From Lachnospiraceae bacterium (GTDB lineage Bacteria > Bacillota > Clostridia > Lachnospirales > Lachnospiraceae): 9,870 nt of DNA. The position numbers and the translations under genes were made by a program. The stretch is from contig JAAVYC010000184.1 of assembly GCA_022790905.1 (NCBI GenBank), forward strand, positions 1 through 9,870, written 5' to 3'. Positions 1 to 8,318 of this stretch are shown here, in pieces. Every line of letters begins with the position of its first letter. The first letter of the stretch is position 1. The notes beneath the pieces are model-generated. The model saw only the letters and a list, made by a program, of their open reading frames with translations, searched no databases and was not told where the DNA came from.

Positions 1-2104
1 AGGAACCGCCATGTACATAGTTCAGCCCTGCACCTCCTTGTGCAGAAAATACGCTTGTACTGCACGGATAAGAAATGATTTTGTCATCCTCATTTCCCAA
101 CATCTCTCCCAAACCGATATGCAAAACGCCGTCGTCCGTTACCGGTTCTTTTGCAACAATATATCTTCGCTTTTTTAATTTTCCCGGTTCCTCTGTCGTG
201 CTGATCTTATCACTCTGCTGCACCGGATTTCTCTTATAGATAAATCCATGGTCAGCGGTTACAATGAATCGATACGTATTTGCACTATTCGCAATCCGTT
301 GAATCAATTCTGCAATCTCATCGACTGCTTTTTTACAGGCAGCAAATACTTCATCTTCTCTGTTTTCTCCGGCATTGTCAATCTGATCGTGATAAATATA
401 GACCACTTGCTGCGCAGTAAATTGTTCTCTGAGTTTCATACCCTTTAAATTTTTTATTTCGCTGTATTTGATACAGCAGCTTTTTGGCACATAGGCTTGT
501 AAGACCGACTGCCTAGAAAGCGTATCCAGCGCATATTTTCCATCGACCAATTCTTTGAAATCATCTGTCAGTTCCAACTTTTTATGGGGTAACAGCGCCT
601 CCATACCCAATCTGGTATAGGATGGAAGTACACTGAGCATAGGCTGTATGGATAGAGAATCCTTACACTTCGGATTGTCTTTCATTTTGTTATAGAGTTC
701 CTGTCCTACCTCAAATCGCATTCCATCGGAAATAATCACAACGGTACGCTCCTTATGAACGCGTACATTGTTCTGAAAAAAGTCTCTTTGAAGTGGTACC
801 ACAGACAGCGCATCTGGCTCTTGAAGTCCGATATTCCACTCTGGCAACAATTTTCCAAGATATTCATTTGTATAGATATTTTCTACAAGCCCGCGCAACT
901 CCTCTAATCCCGTAGTGTCCTCTAAATGGTCATAGCTTGTATAAAAATCCCGATAGCGTCTATCCATTGCCCAGTCATCTTCCACATAACGCTCAATGAT
1001 TCTCTTAAATCCACTTGGCGGCTTATAATTTGCCTGACTAATAATAAAATATGCACTGCGAAGTGCCTGATAAATATCCGCATATATTCTGCCAAAATGC
1101 ATGTTAGAGCGCATCTCACAGATTTCACAGATCGTTTTATTTTCCAATTTGGCAATCAAATCTTCTGACAATAACCGGTCCACAATCCAACGGATCAACA
1201 GTCTGTCAATTTCTGCAAAAGAATCACATTCCAACAATACCTCCGGTTCATATTCTGACAATACTGTCTCTGCATCCAATCTGTCTGCCACATAGGCTGA
1301 CAGCTCATCATATTTGTCCCAATATAGCACATGATTCATCAGATAATCCAAAAACGCAATGATATTACCGGATTTATAAGAGATAAATTTTTTCCATTCC
1401 TCCGGCAGTTCGCTGCCAATGCTGCGATCCAAATAGGTTACAAACATAGAAATTACACATTTTTCCAGTGTTGGCGCCGGAGAGGTAATACCAAATTGCT
1501 GCTCTACACAGCTCCAGAAAGAGTCCAGCAAATCATATTTTTCAAAATCTGCAATAAATTTGTTATCTTCTAACATGTCATCCGTTAATGATACCCGAAG
1601 AACCTCGTCAAAGGAACAAGTACGCACCTTACATATGGCGCTCATAATTCCAATCTCAATATTTTCCTCATTAAAATTTTCAATCTCTAAATCGTAAAAG
1701 CGCTGCAATCTTTCCTTATTGGCAAAATATTTGATGTGTTTTTCAATGACAGGTTTATATTGTTCTTCTATTCCTAAGTCTGTCAATAAAAGAGACGCAC
1801 GGTCTGCATAAAATCTTTTGGAATAAAGCAACGTGTCCTCCAGATGGTTTTGCATTACTGGAGGTTTGGGAAACGGCGCATAGATCAGATAATTTGTCGC
1901 AGTATCCTCCTTTTCCAGGAAATATTTTGTATAGAACTGATTGCCCTCCTCTAACTTATATACTTTTGCATTTGTAAGCTCAAGTTTATCCACATCCTCC
2001 GCGAACTCACCCTTTTCATCATACCAAAAGACAAGCTTTCTCGTATCTCCTGTAAACTCTGTATTCAGCTTGTCTGTAATTTGTTTTAGGTTCAATTCCG
2101 CCAT
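1..2104 (-). CDS. pglZ: PglZ, BREX alkaline-phosphatase-superfamily protein (3' end beyond window)
   Basis: The frame is open from the ATG at 2104 to the left edge, giving 701 residues with no stop; I translated it by hand. The start is set by AGGAG five bases upstream. PglZ is a core component of BREX phage defence, with an alkaline-phosphatase/sulfatase-like metal-binding fold. Visible family signs are the buried-strand motif VVIISDGMRFEVG with Asp at about residue 460, a YIYHDQID segment near 572, TADHGF with Asp618/His619, and, at the very edge, the conserved C-terminal GLNYVHGG segment with His698. Full-length type 1 PglZ proteins are roughly 800-850 aa, so about 100-150 residues are missing to the left. 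The long N-terminal part (1-440) is the acidic helical region typical of the family. It follows brxC after 45 nt with no terminator, so the two are very likely cotranscribed. Its resemblance is to the type A PglZ of BREX type 1; type assignment from sequence reading alone is less sure than family membership. Confidence 0.93.
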   Translation of the reverse strand, partial: MAELNLKQITDKLNTEFTGDTRKLVFWYDEKGEFAEDVDKLELTNAKVYKLEEGNQFYTKYFLEKEDTATNYLIYAPFPKPPVMQNHLEDTLLYSKRFYADRASLLLTDLGIEEQYKPVIEKHIKYFANKERLQRFYDLEIENFNEENIEIGIMSAICKVRTCSFDEVLRVSLTDDMLEDNKFIADFEKYDLLDSFWSCVEQQFGITSPAPTLEKCVISMFVTYLDRSIGSELPEEWKKFISYKSGNIIAFLDYLMNHVLYWDKYDELSAYVADRLDAETVLSEYEPEVLLECDSFAEIDRLLIRWIVDRLLSEDLIAKLENKTICEICEMRSNMHFGRIYADIYQALRSAYFIISQANYKPPSGFKRIIERYVEDDWAMDRRYRDFYTSYDHLEDTTGLEELRGLVENIYTNEYLGKLLPEWNIGLQEPDALSVVPLQRDFFQNNVRVHKERTVVIISDGMRFEVGQELYNKMKDNPKCKDSLSIQPMLSVLPSYTRLGMEALLPHKKLELTDDFKELVDGKYALDTLSRQSVLQAYVPKSCCIKYSEIKNLKGMKLREQFTAQQVVYIYHDQIDNAGENREDEVFAACKKAVDEIAELIQRIANSANTYRFIVTADHGFIYKRNPVQQSDKISTTEEPGKLKKRRYIVAKEPVTDDGVLHIGLGEMLGNEDDKIISYPCSTSVFSAQGGAGLNYVHGGS

Positions 2105-2149
2105 ATTATCTCCTATATCTTTGCAAGTCAAATATTTTCACAAGTACAA

Positions 2150-5100
2150 TTAAAATTCAATATTCAAAATGATATCCCGCTCTAATTCTGACACAAGCTT
2201 TTGACGCAATTCGTCCAGATATCTATCCATATCTTCTATAGACTCTATCCTCCAAGAAGAAGTCTTAGCCACTCTTTTCAAAGACATATTCTTTATCTGC
2301 TTTGCGCGATATCCATCTTCCTCCTCCACTCTATTCATCTGTCGATCCATCTGATCCATTTCATTGAAAAGACGAATTTTTAGCGCCTCCGCCCGATCTG
2401 CATAGCTTCTTAGAACAGAAAGACTCGCACAACTTCTTGCACCCTCCTTCATTTCACGAAATGATGCGATATAGGCCTCGATCTTCTCTTCTTTGTACTC
2501 TTTCGTATCCAACGCTTTACATACTCTCTCCCTGGATTCCTCAATCGAATCCAGAACCGGTACAAGCTGATCATCCAAAACTTTCATATAAATGTCGTCA
2601 AATTCCTTTAAAAGTTCTGGAAGTCTCGGAATATCGGCAAACGGCCTCTCTTTTTTGACAATCGTTCTAATTGTCTCTACCACATTTTCGAGCGCTGTAT
2701 CCACAATATAAGTTTTACTGTCATCATATTTCTCTAAGCAGAGCAGCGCTTTATCAAAAATACTTTTTTGTTCTCCCGCAAAAAAAGATTTAATCGGCTC
2801 ATAGTCCTCTGCAAAATCCAAAAGATCATCTTGCTTTTTGGATACCGTCTGGTAAAACTCAATTGGTACCTGTATCTGCACAAGCTCGGACATCATTTTT
2901 ATACCAGTCTCAACCATTTTTAAACCTGGATATTCTGCGTGCTCATAGTCTTTTTTCACAACGCGAAGCTCTGTGAGCAGCTTTTGTCCAGAGGAAATGA
3001 AGGAATCCATCATTGCATCCTCGTCATCAGACGGACTGCTGACATGAAACAGCTCTTTTAATACATCACGGACCCTTCTTTTATCTTTGTCCGCAACACG
3101 CACTCTCTCTTCCATCATCAACTTTTCCACAAAAGCTTTTTTTATGATATAGTCGACGATTTCATCGGCATTTTTATTCAGCAGCGTTACGCCCACACCG
3201 TTTACAGAAAACGATAAGTCCCCTCTTTGAAACAATTTTGCCACAAGCCACTGCACATCGTCCGAGGTGAATCCATACGGAGCCTTCATAAACCTATCTT
3301 TTATTGATTTCATGGATGTCTTTACATGCATACGGCTATTGCCTGCAATATATTGTAATACATCTTCAAGAGCGTGAACATTTGACTCCGCAGCGCTTTT
3401 CAAATCAAGGGTAATCTGATTGCTGACCTTTAAAAGATTTCTGACATCGTCTTCGTTCATAGCGGCATCGATATAGTCCAATTTATGATATACTGTCTTC
3501 ACAAGTCTTCCAAGCGCCTCATTGATTCTCGTGGATACTTCTTTTGCATGAACTTGGGCCTTGTCACCATTCACATAGATCGCAGCATCTTTTAACGATT
3601 CCATCAAAAATAACTTGGCATTACTGCTGCGCTCACGCATCTCTAGCCCCTTCGCTTCTCTGATACTCTCATATTTGGATAGTGCAGAGGAGATATTTAA
3701 ACGCAGGAATTTTTCAATTTTCAAATAGCGCTGTATTTCATCTAAAAATGCCCTGTCATCCGGCAATACCACCAGAACTTCCCTTCCCTGCCCAGACATC
3801 ATTCGCAGAGTCGTCTCATCCGTACCATATTCCGTCGCAGGGGTAAGAATATGTACGCCAATATCATAGTTCTGTATAGATTTATAGGGTCTGTCATCTA
3901 CAACCTGATTGAAACCAAACGAATATCTGCCATTAAATGCCGGATACTTATATTTTTTATCTCTAAAAATCCCCTCAAAAATCATTTCAGATACTTTATG
4001 AATGATATCGGCCATCTCTACGACCTGACTCTCGATCTCTCTGTTGATTTCCTGTTCTTCATCTGTCAAAAACATATAAATATCCCCATTTTTCTGCACA
4101 AGATTCTGACATATTAATATTTTTAAGGCTTCTTCCACCTTTTCTTTGATCGCAATGCGGTCATCATCTATATTAGACACCATCAGGCTCGTAATATTGT
4201 CGACATTCGCCACCACCACATTCTCCACATATTTGATCATAAACAACACTTTTAACACGTTAACGGCAAATGCATCTTCTCGGTGTTCCGGATTAATAAC
4301 ATCGCTGTCATAGGCGTGGATAATCACCCCGCGATGACTGTGATCCAAGAAATTTTCCAGCGCATCATAAAAAGCGTGAAATGGAATGATGGTTCCTGTC
4401 TCACATGCTTTGTATTCCACTGCGGACTCTTTGAACATCGCCAGCATAGAGCGTTCCCCTTCCGATAAATGTTTGCCGGATGCCCCATGTGTACGGATGG
4501 ATGTCAATACATTTGCAAGCATATGAAATTGATAGGGAACAAAGGGATAAACGCAGGCAAAATCATGTTCATCTGCATACAATTTCTTTTCCACACCATC
4601 GTTAAATACGACTAGATTTTTAATCACCGTACTTTTTTGCTCATATAGCAAACGCAGCGTCTGTGCCGCTGTTTCCTTTTTCTCCAAAATTCTCTTTTTA
4701 ATCACTTCATCCACATTCGCTGATGACAGAGATAACCTGGTATCAAACCGCCCCTGAATCTTAGAAAAGTCATTGCCTTTTACTCTTGTCACAGAATCAA
4801 TATCCTGTTGGCTGGTCACAATCACCCACGCTTTTCCCATACACTCTTTTCCCAGCTCTTCTGTCACTGTCTGCAAATTGAGCATAAGTTTGGAGTCCTC
4901 CCCGATGTACTGACCAATCTCATCTACCAAAAATACAATATGATGATCATTTCCCTTTTGCTCTATATACGTTTTCACACGTTTGGCAAAATCTTCTATA
5001 CTGATCCGGTATGGTTCTGCTGCCTTTTCACACCAGTTTCGGACCGCTGCCTCACTCATAAAGTCCATCGCAGTCAAAACTTCCACAATATCATCCTGAA

Positions 5101-5713
5101 TAAAATCAAAATCCTGTCTCGACTCCTCCCACATATCGCCGTACAGTTCTTCAAATTTTTGTCGAAACTCTGCATACCGCCCTTCTTCCGTAAGTCTTTT
5201 CTCCAGATCGGCAAGAAACGGCATAGCTCCGCAAAATCCCTGCATTTCATTGAATACTTTTAAAAATACATTTATGATCGCAGTCTTGTTCTGTTTACTT
5301 CCCCCATCGCTTTTGGAATCAATATTAAACAGCACGACATCCGTACTGATACCGGCAGCTGTTTTCATGTCGGCAAGTATTTCTTGATCTGCAATCTTTT
5401 TGTCATCTATAAAATAATCTATGGCTTTTTTCTCTCCAACCGATTTATTTGCGAGCAGATAGGATAAGATTTTTAAAAAATGCGATTTACCACTTCCAAA
5501 GAAACCGGAAATCCATACCCCCATTTTCGACGTCGTTCCCACAATGCCTTTCTTATATGCAGAAAAAAAATCTGCAAAATGTTTTTGCAGCTCTCTTGTG
5601 ACCACATATTCCTCCAATTCCTGAGCAACATTTTCTGTCTCATTTTGACCGACGATAATCACGCCTTGTATCTCGCGATCAATCTCTTTTTCAAACATTT
5701 CTTTAATCTGCAT
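2150..5713 (-). CDS. brxC: BrxC, BREX P-loop ATPase
   Basis: Complete gene of 1187 aa, the usual size for BrxC of type 1 BREX (about 1200 aa). The ATG is preceded by AGGAGG at a 5-nt spacing. Residues 70-77 form a Walker A loop (GFFGSGKS) after the family-typical N-terminus. A Walker B strand lies at about 259-265 (IVFLVDE), followed by a sensor-like strand at 296-301 (WVIVTS) and an arginine-rich GRFDTRL segment at 321-327. This is the layout of an AAA+/STAND-like ATPase module in the first third. The remaining 800 residues are helical and highly charged, with probable coiled coils towards the C-terminus (about 1085-1145). BrxC is a core BREX protein, thought to act as an ATP-dependent assembly in phage discrimination or arrest of phage replication; its exact activity is unsettled. 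It is the first gene of the operon here, followed by pglZ, where canonical type 1 systems have brxA and brxB before it and pglX after it. Confidence 0.95.
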   Translation of the reverse strand: MQIKEMFEKEIDREIQGVIIVGQNETENVAQELEEYVVTRELQKHFADFFSAYKKGIVGTTSKMGVWISGFFGSGKSHFLKILSYLLANKSVGEKKAIDYFIDDKKIADQEILADMKTAAGISTDVVLFNIDSKSDGGSKQNKTAIINVFLKVFNEMQGFCGAMPFLADLEKRLTEEGRYAEFRQKFEELYGDMWEESRQDFDFIQDDIVEVLTAMDFMSEAAVRNWCEKAAEPYRISIEDFAKRVKTYIEQKGNDHHIVFLVDEIGQYIGEDSKLMLNLQTVTEELGKECMGKAWVIVTSQQDIDSVTRVKGNDFSKIQGRFDTRLSLSSANVDEVIKKRILEKKETAAQTLRLLYEQKSTVIKNLVVFNDGVEKKLYADEHDFACVYPFVPYQFHMLANVLTSIRTHGASGKHLSEGERSMLAMFKESAVEYKACETGTIIPFHAFYDALENFLDHSHRGVIIHAYDSDVINPEHREDAFAVNVLKVLFMIKYVENVVVANVDNITSLMVSNIDDDRIAIKEKVEEALKILICQNLVQKNGDIYMFLTDEEQEINREIESQVVEMADIIHKVSEMIFEGIFRDKKYKYPAFNGRYSFGFNQVVDDRPYKSIQNYDIGVHILTPATEYGTDETTLRMMSGQGREVLVVLPDDRAFLDEIQRYLKIEKFLRLNISSALSKYESIREAKGLEMRERSSNAKLFLMESLKDAAIYVNGDKAQVHAKEVSTRINEALGRLVKTVYHKLDYIDAAMNEDDVRNLLKVSNQITLDLKSAAESNVHALEDVLQYIAGNSRMHVKTSMKSIKDRFMKAPYGFTSDDVQWLVAKLFQRGDLSFSVNGVGVTLLNKNADEIVDYIIKKAFVEKLMMEERVRVADKDKRRVRDVLKELFHVSSPSDDEDAMMDSFISSGQKLLTELRVVKKDYEHAEYPGLKMVETGIKMMSELVQIQVPIEFYQTVSKKQDDLLDFAEDYEPIKSFFAGEQKSIFDKALLCLEKYDDSKTYIVDTALENVVETIRTIVKKERPFADIPRLPELLKEFDDIYMKVLDDQLVPVLDSIEESRERVCKALDTKEYKEEKIEAYIASFREMKEGARSCASLSVLRSYADRAEALKIRLFNEMDQMDRQMNRVEEEDGYRAKQIKNMSLKRVAKTSSWRIESIEDMDRYLDELRQKLVSELERDIILNIEF

Positions 5714-5747
5714 ATTTTCCTCCTATTGTAAACTGCTCTATCATTTC

Positions 5748-5772
5748 TACTCCCGAGTATTCCTTAGGAATA
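5748..5772. promoter_or_regulatory. Tandem palindromes at the brxC transcription start (candidate operator)
   Basis: Two perfect inverted repeats abut just downstream of the brxC -10 box. One is TACTC-CC-GAGTA (5748-5759); the other is TATTCCT-T-AGGAATA (5758-5772). They cover the predicted start of transcription and early leader, a usual place for a repressor site. The same bases could instead form a small hairpin in the 5' leader of the mRNA. BREX operons often carry a dedicated regulator, but none is visible beside this site. The repeats are directly seen; the operator role is inference. Confidence 0.4.
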
Positions 5773-5773
5773 A

Positions 5774-5782
5774 ATTATATCA
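5774..5782 (-). promoter_or_regulatory. brxC-pglZ promoter, extended -10
   Basis: Read on the minus strand the site is TGATATAAT, a perfect TATAAT with the TG of an extended -10 element. It lies 60 nt upstream of the brxC ATG and predicts transcription from about 5767 with a leader of roughly 54 nt. I find no good -35 hexamer at 16-18 bp; the extended -10 may compensate. It is the only convincing promoter upstream of brxC in the gap. Confidence 0.6.
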
Positions 5783-5841
5783 CAGATTTTCTATCAACCA
5801 TTCCAAAAAGCATAAATTCCCTATAATTTCGCATGACTGTC

Positions 5842-5870
5842 TTATGATTTGTACATCATTCTGCTATTAT
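5842..5870 (+). promoter_or_regulatory. Probable promoter of the relic antitoxin gene
   Basis: An extended -10 element TGCTATTAT lies at 5862-5870, with a weak -35 match TTATGA (5842-5847) at 17 bp. It is 25 nt upstream of the antitoxin pseudogene start, on the same strand. It may still be active although the gene is broken. Confidence 0.35.
5850..5855. promoter_or_regulatory. TGTACA, YefM-type operator core
   Basis: The hexamer TGTACA is the core recognised by YefM antitoxins in the E. coli yefM-yoeB operator (established knowledge). Here it sits between the -35 and -10 of the promoter in front of a decayed YefM/Phd-like gene and is flanked by the imperfect arms ATGAT and TCAT. Six bases alone are weak evidence; the position relative to the gene makes it worth recording. 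Confidence 0.4.
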
Positions 5871-5895
5871 GATACATAAAAAAGAGGCATGTAAT

Positions 5896-6029
5896 ATGCC
5901 ACAAACTAGACCGATTACAGACCTCAAAAATACTACAAAAATTTTTGGACTTTCCATACAAAGCGCGAACCGCTCTTTATCGCAAAGAACGATTATGAAG
6001 ATTTAGTGATTATGAGCATTGAAACATAA
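5896..6029 (+). pseudogene. Frameshifted Phd/YefM-family antitoxin remnant
   Basis: The ATG at 5896 has AGAGG eight bases upstream and begins MPQTRPITDLKNTTKI, the typical N-terminus of Phd/YefM antitoxins. That frame then turns to unrelated residues and stops at 6004-6006 after 36 codons. In the frame one base back, from 5964, the sequence reads REPLFIAKNDYEDLVIMSIET before TAA at 6027-6029, which matches the next conserved block of the same family. At least one base has therefore been lost (or two gained) between about 5942 and 5964, possibly in the T5 run at 5942-5946. The second frame also stops where family members continue with TYE and a C-terminal toxin-binding helix. No RelE/ParE/YoeB-like toxin follows: the next gene, at 6069, is the end of an unrelated minus-strand gene. 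The product is almost certainly non-functional, unless a short N-terminal DNA-binding peptide is still made. Confidence 0.8.
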
Positions 6030-6068
6030 ATACCACTCTGTCCTTATCTCTCTTTCTATCTGATCTAC

Positions 6069-6869
6069 TCAAATATACAAATCTTTTTTACTGAATACCA
6101 CAATTCCAAGTACATACATCACAACAGCACCGATCAAAAGTACCACAAATGAAAGTATCGCACCACTTTCATTTGCAATGATAGAATCTGGCTGAAACAG
6201 GGTAAAAAATGTAAAATACTTTGCTTTCTCCGCCTTTCCCCCGACATTGGCCAACATCTGCAATATATACATCACCGTTGGAATACCCGCTCCAAATCCA
6301 ATGCTATATCTGGTGTCTGAAAAGATACAGGAAGCAAGAAAACAGATACCGCCGACAAATAGATGCAGACATAAAAGCCCTCCATTCAGTCTGAAAAGCT
6401 CTATGACCTCCAGCTCTCCCGGAAAATTGATGGCCGCACAAATCAATTCCAATCCCGTGCTATATAAACCAAGAAATAGGATACCGCTCACAAGTACCAG
6501 CATCTGTGTAAAAGCAACTGTACGCCGTTTTATGGGTGCAGCGATCAAAGAAACCATAGAGCCTTTCTCTACATATCTTGCAACCAGACTATTTCCGCGC
6601 AGCATACAAAAGATCATTGGAAAAATCAACAGTACAAATCCATAGAGATACGATACCATAAATTCCAACAGATTCACAGCATTTGCCTTCATACCGACAG
6701 ATGACATCAGCTCCGGCATAGCCTCCACAAAATGATCCAAAATCTTTACCAGTTCCGGATCATACATGCTGATAATCATAGCAATGTACAGGGTAATCAC
6801 CGCCGCAAAAATAAGTAACAGTCTGATACTACTTTTCATCTCACGTTTATACAATGCCAGATTCATCAT
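6069..6869 (-). CDS. ABC-2 type transporter permease
   Basis: A 266-aa integral membrane protein with six apparent helices at about 16-35, 70-90, 119-145, 163-183, 188-209 and 236-259. There is a short cytoplasmic N-terminus (MMNLALYKREMKSS) and a basic tail KKDLYI, the usual form of ABC-2 permeases that pair with a separate ATPase. An in-frame GTG exists at 6878, but it is part of the AGAGGTG ribosome binding site. The ATG at 6869, six bases after that site, is the better start. The gene overlaps the end of the upstream ATPase gene by 23 nt, so translation is probably coupled. The transported substrate cannot be read from the sequence; relatives are often annotated as drug, bacitracin-like or lantibiotic exporters without proof. 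I see no clear terminator after the stop codon. Confidence 0.88.
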   Translation of the reverse strand: MMNLALYKREMKSSIRLLLIFAAVITLYIAMIISMYDPELVKILDHFVEAMPELMSSVGMKANAVNLLEFMVSYLYGFVLLIFPMIFCMLRGNSLVARYVEKGSMVSLIAAPIKRRTVAFTQMLVLVSGILFLGLYSTGLELICAAINFPGELEVIELFRLNGGLLCLHLFVGGICFLASCIFSDTRYSIGFGAGIPTVMYILQMLANVGGKAEKAKYFTFFTLFQPDSIIANESGAILSFVVLLIGAVVMYVLGIVVFSKKDLYI

Positions 6870-7680
6870 TTTTTTCACCTCTGTAATAATCCATAAAGAT
6901 TTCTTCTAAACTCTGTTTTGCTGTGACAGTAACACTCCTCCCATCGCGTACGCCTCCAAAATCTTTTGAAAATGCTTCCGCAATCGTTTCGTTTTCAAGT
7001 GTAACCCTATATGGGCGGACATGGCGTTCACGCAGCGCTGCGGTAGAGTCAACCGTCACGAGTTTCCCTTTTCGTATGATACCGACACGATCACAAGTTC
7101 GCTCCACCTCTTCAAACATATGGCTCGACATTAGGATGGTCTTGCCCTGTTTCTTTTCTTCCTCTATCAAATCAATAAATCGATTTTGCATCAGCGGATC
7201 GAGTCCACTAGTCGGTTCATCTAAGATGAGAATATCAGGATCATGCATAAACGCTGCAACGATACCAAGCTTTTGTTTCATCCCTTTACTCATCTTTTTT
7301 ATCTTATCCTTAGGGTTTAATTCAAAACGTTCTAACAATTCTTTTTGACAGTTGTCTCCACGATTCCCTCGATATTCTGTCATAAATTTTAAAAATCCTG
7401 TACCTGTCATATCGTCAAAAAAACTGATTTCACCTGGTATGTAGCCAAGTTCCGACTGTATCTGATCCCTTTCTTTCCAACAATCCAGACCATTCATTGT
7501 ACAAGTTCCGGACTTCGCCTTTAAAAATCCCATTAAGTGGCGTATTGTTGTCGTCTTACCTGCCCCATTTGGACCAAGAAAACCAAATGCCTCTCCGTGA
7601 TTCACATGAAAAGAGATGTCAAACACCCCCTTTCCATCTCCATAGTCACGAACAAGGTTTTCAACTTTCATCACACTCAT
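6847..7680 (-). CDS. ABC transporter ATP-binding protein
   Basis: A 277-aa nucleotide-binding subunit of the CcmA/BcrA-like class (COG1131 type). Visible motifs are Walker A GPNGAGKT at 36-43, the degenerate signature SKGMKQK at 131-137, Walker B ILILDEP at 150-156 with the D-loop SGLDP, and the switch histidine H187 in SSHMFEEVE. The Q-loop position reads GYIPGEISF, so the usual glutamine is absent, as I recall for other members of this clostridial subgroup. About 65 residues follow the ATPase core, as is common for ATPases paired with ABC-2 permeases. The start ATG has GGAG eight bases upstream, inside the end of the preceding gene, with only 2 nt between the two coding regions. With the permease at 6069-6869 it forms a complete exporter; substrate unknown. 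Confidence 0.95.
   Translation of the reverse strand: MSVMKVENLVRDYGDGKGVFDISFHVNHGEAFGFLGPNGAGKTTTIRHLMGFLKAKSGTCTMNGLDCWKERDQIQSELGYIPGEISFFDDMTGTGFLKFMTEYRGNRGDNCQKELLERFELNPKDKIKKMSKGMKQKLGIVAAFMHDPDILILDEPTSGLDPLMQNRFIDLIEEEKKQGKTILMSSHMFEEVERTCDRVGIIRKGKLVTVDSTAALRERHVRPYRVTLENETIAEAFSKDFGGVRDGRSVTVTAKQSLEEIFMDYYRGEKNDESGIV
6876..6882 (-). promoter_or_regulatory. Ribosome binding site that fixes the permease start
   Basis: AGAGGTG on the minus strand contains the in-frame GTG that would otherwise be taken as the start codon. Used as a Shine-Dalgarno site it lies 6 nt from ATG 6869 and 9 nt from ATG 6866, both normal spacings. The start is therefore moved inward by three codons. Confidence 0.6.
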
Positions 7681-7682
7681 CT

Positions 7683-8285
7683 TTATTTCTCCATCTGTTT
7701 CTCGTAAGTATCAATTAGAGATGCTTTTTTCTCCGCTGCATTTACGTGCCAATTTGTGAGATATTTTAAGGCACTAAGCCCTCCATCGGCATTTCGATCA
7801 ATCTTTTGGTACTCTTCATACGCTTCAGGATCCATTGTCTGCATTACACGAACCGTATCTGTTACATAAACACGATCATTCCCATGTCCCAAATAACTGC
7901 CTCTTCCCATAATGTCATCCAGATCCTCGCCGTCAATCACTTTGTTGTAATGTTTGATTTCTTTCTGGAATTCAGCATTTTTGGCATTCATTTTCTCAAT
8001 TTCTTCTTTTGATTTTGTTCCATCTAGCGCCCCTTTCTTAAAATCAGCTAAGGCCGCCATGCCATCGCCAGAAAATTCCACAATGACATTATCACCGTAT
8101 TGTCTGGATATATCATTCATGGCTTTTATCGTCTCCTCTTTCGTCATGCGGTCCATGACCTTATTCCCTTTTTCATCTATCGTGTTAAATTCATATTTTA
8201 CAAGCGTATCCTTCCTATATGTGCCGCTTCCATAAGAAGGAATATTTGTTGTTCCTCTGTAAAATTGACTGTAATCCATATTCAT
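7683..8285 (-). CDS. Conserved-looking soluble protein of unknown function
   Basis: A 200-aa protein I do not recognise. It has no signal peptide and no membrane helix. The N-terminus (1-25) is rich in Gly, Ser, Thr and Tyr; a middle helical region at 91-116 is charged and could form a coiled coil; the C-terminal half is acidic, with VYVTDTVRVMQTMDPEAYEE near 139-158 and a final amphipathic helix. The start is well supported: GGAGGAG lies eight bases before the ATG, and a sigma-A-type promoter lies upstream. It is the first gene of the operon, and its stop is 2 nt before the ABC ATPase start, so its job is probably tied to the exporter, for example as a cytoplasmic partner, sensor or substrate. 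Tight coupling is seen; the functional link is inference. Confidence 0.85.
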   Translation of the reverse strand: MNMDYSQFYRGTTNIPSYGSGTYRKDTLVKYEFNTIDEKGNKVMDRMTKEETIKAMNDISRQYGDNVIVEFSGDGMAALADFKKGALDGTKSKEEIEKMNAKNAEFQKEIKHYNKVIDGEDLDDIMGRGSYLGHGNDRVYVTDTVRVMQTMDPEAYEEYQKIDRNADGGLSALKYLTNWHVNAAEKKASLIDTYEKQMEK

Positions 8286-8318
8286 ATCTTTTTCTCCTCC
8301 AATATTCGTTCTTTATCT

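Noticed and set aside
4808..5263. 151-codon open frame on the plus strand
   Set aside because: It lies antisense inside brxC, lacks a ribosome binding site and has a low-complexity composition; BrxC motifs on the other strand are clear.
5961..5979. Short hairpin AAAGCGCG-AAC-CGCTCTTT
   Set aside because: It has one mismatch, no T-run on either side and falls in the conserved REPLF coding block of the antitoxin relic, so it is not taken as a terminator.
6923..7348. 141-codon open frame on the plus strand
   Set aside because: It is antisense to the ABC ATPase gene with its complete set of motifs; a shadow frame.
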